From NCBI GenBank assembly GCA_007571355.1, contig RKRO01000583.1:1-6842 (forward strand): a stretch of DNA of 6,842 nt. Direction: 5' to 3'. Positions 6,737-6,842 of this stretch are shown piece after piece. This stretch comes from Candidatus Poribacteria bacterium (GTDB lineage: Bacteria > Poribacteria > WGA-4E > WGA-3G). A program made the position numbers and the translations under genes. Every line of letters begins with the position of its first letter. Within the stretch, counting starts at the first letter, position 1. The notes under the pieces are model-generated. The model was not told where the DNA came from. It did no database searches and saw nothing but the letters and a program-made list of their open reading frames with translations.

Positions 6737-6842
6737 CTATCTTCTTCTCTGAAGATTTCGACGCGTGAAAATCTGATCATCAATCTCCGAATCGAATGTC
6801 GCATTCAGCCATCGGACAACCGTTTTGTGCCCTTCTTTGTTC
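6737..6842 (-). CDS. C-terminal end of a LolA-like outer membrane lipoprotein-sorting protein, 5'-truncated by window edge
   Basis: In the frame starting at 6841 the minus strand is open for 34 codons to the TAG at 6739-6737. It reads NKEGHKTVVRWLNATFDSEI, then DDQIFTRRNLQRRR. The ending, with an acidic (E/D)-I-x-D-x-(I/L/Y)-F-T-x-R-x-L-x-R pattern after a beta strand, is the usual C-terminus of periplasmic LolA-like lipoprotein-sorting proteins (PF17131-type) as I remember the family. These proteins bind lipid chains in a half-barrel and shuttle them across the periplasm. Its position just ahead of two LolC/E-like permeases fits. The fragment is short, so the family call is an inference, but that it is the 3' end of a real gene is well supported by the TAGATG junction. 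Confidence 0.68.
   Translation of the reverse strand, partial: NKEGHKTVVRWLNATFDSEIDDQIFTRRNLQRRR

Overview
The window looks like chromosomal DNA from an uncultured, double-membraned (diderm) bacterium. A protein with a predicted signal peptide, beta-strand-like composition and a C-terminal aromatic residue points to an outer membrane. The modular SUMF1-domain protein (Ig-like front, SUMF1 back), a 27-bp GTAGGG-type palindrome and a TRTCAGT heptamer repeat together resemble Candidatus Poribacteria. That assignment rests on recalled resemblance, not a search, and is moderate at best.

Layout. Bases 2-1066 (+) hold the 3' part of a SUMF1/FGE-like domain gene; the frame is open to the left edge, so its start lies outside. 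Bases 1067-1235 are a non-coding gap with small inverted repeats and a G-rich tract. Bases 1236-2198 (+) encode a solitary beta-class DNA methyltransferase of the TSPPY (probably N4-cytosine) type, more A+T-rich than its surroundings. From about 2178 to the right edge everything is on the minus strand and reads right to left: the C-terminal end of a LolA-like periplasmic carrier (6737-6842), FtsX/MacB-type permease 1 (5492-6736), permease 2 (4169-5398, GTG start), a LolD/MacB-type ATPase (3442-4143) and an outer-membrane porin-like protein (2178-3455).

How the genes fit together. The five minus-strand genes are tightly packed (TAG abutting ATG, gaps of 93 and 25 nt, then a 14-nt overlap) and supply a part for each envelope layer: ATPase, two membrane subunits, periplasmic carrier and outer-membrane barrel. 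This suggests a LolCDE-like machine that moves a lipid, lipoprotein or other hydrophobic cargo to the outer membrane. The cargo cannot be read from the sequence. The methyltransferase and the porin gene converge and overlap by 21 bp at their 3' ends.

The most notable details are in the porin gene. A 27-bp palindrome occupies exactly nine codons in frame, and four TRTCAGT heptamers encode the start of its signal peptide, where only 1, 4 or 7 copies keep the frame open.
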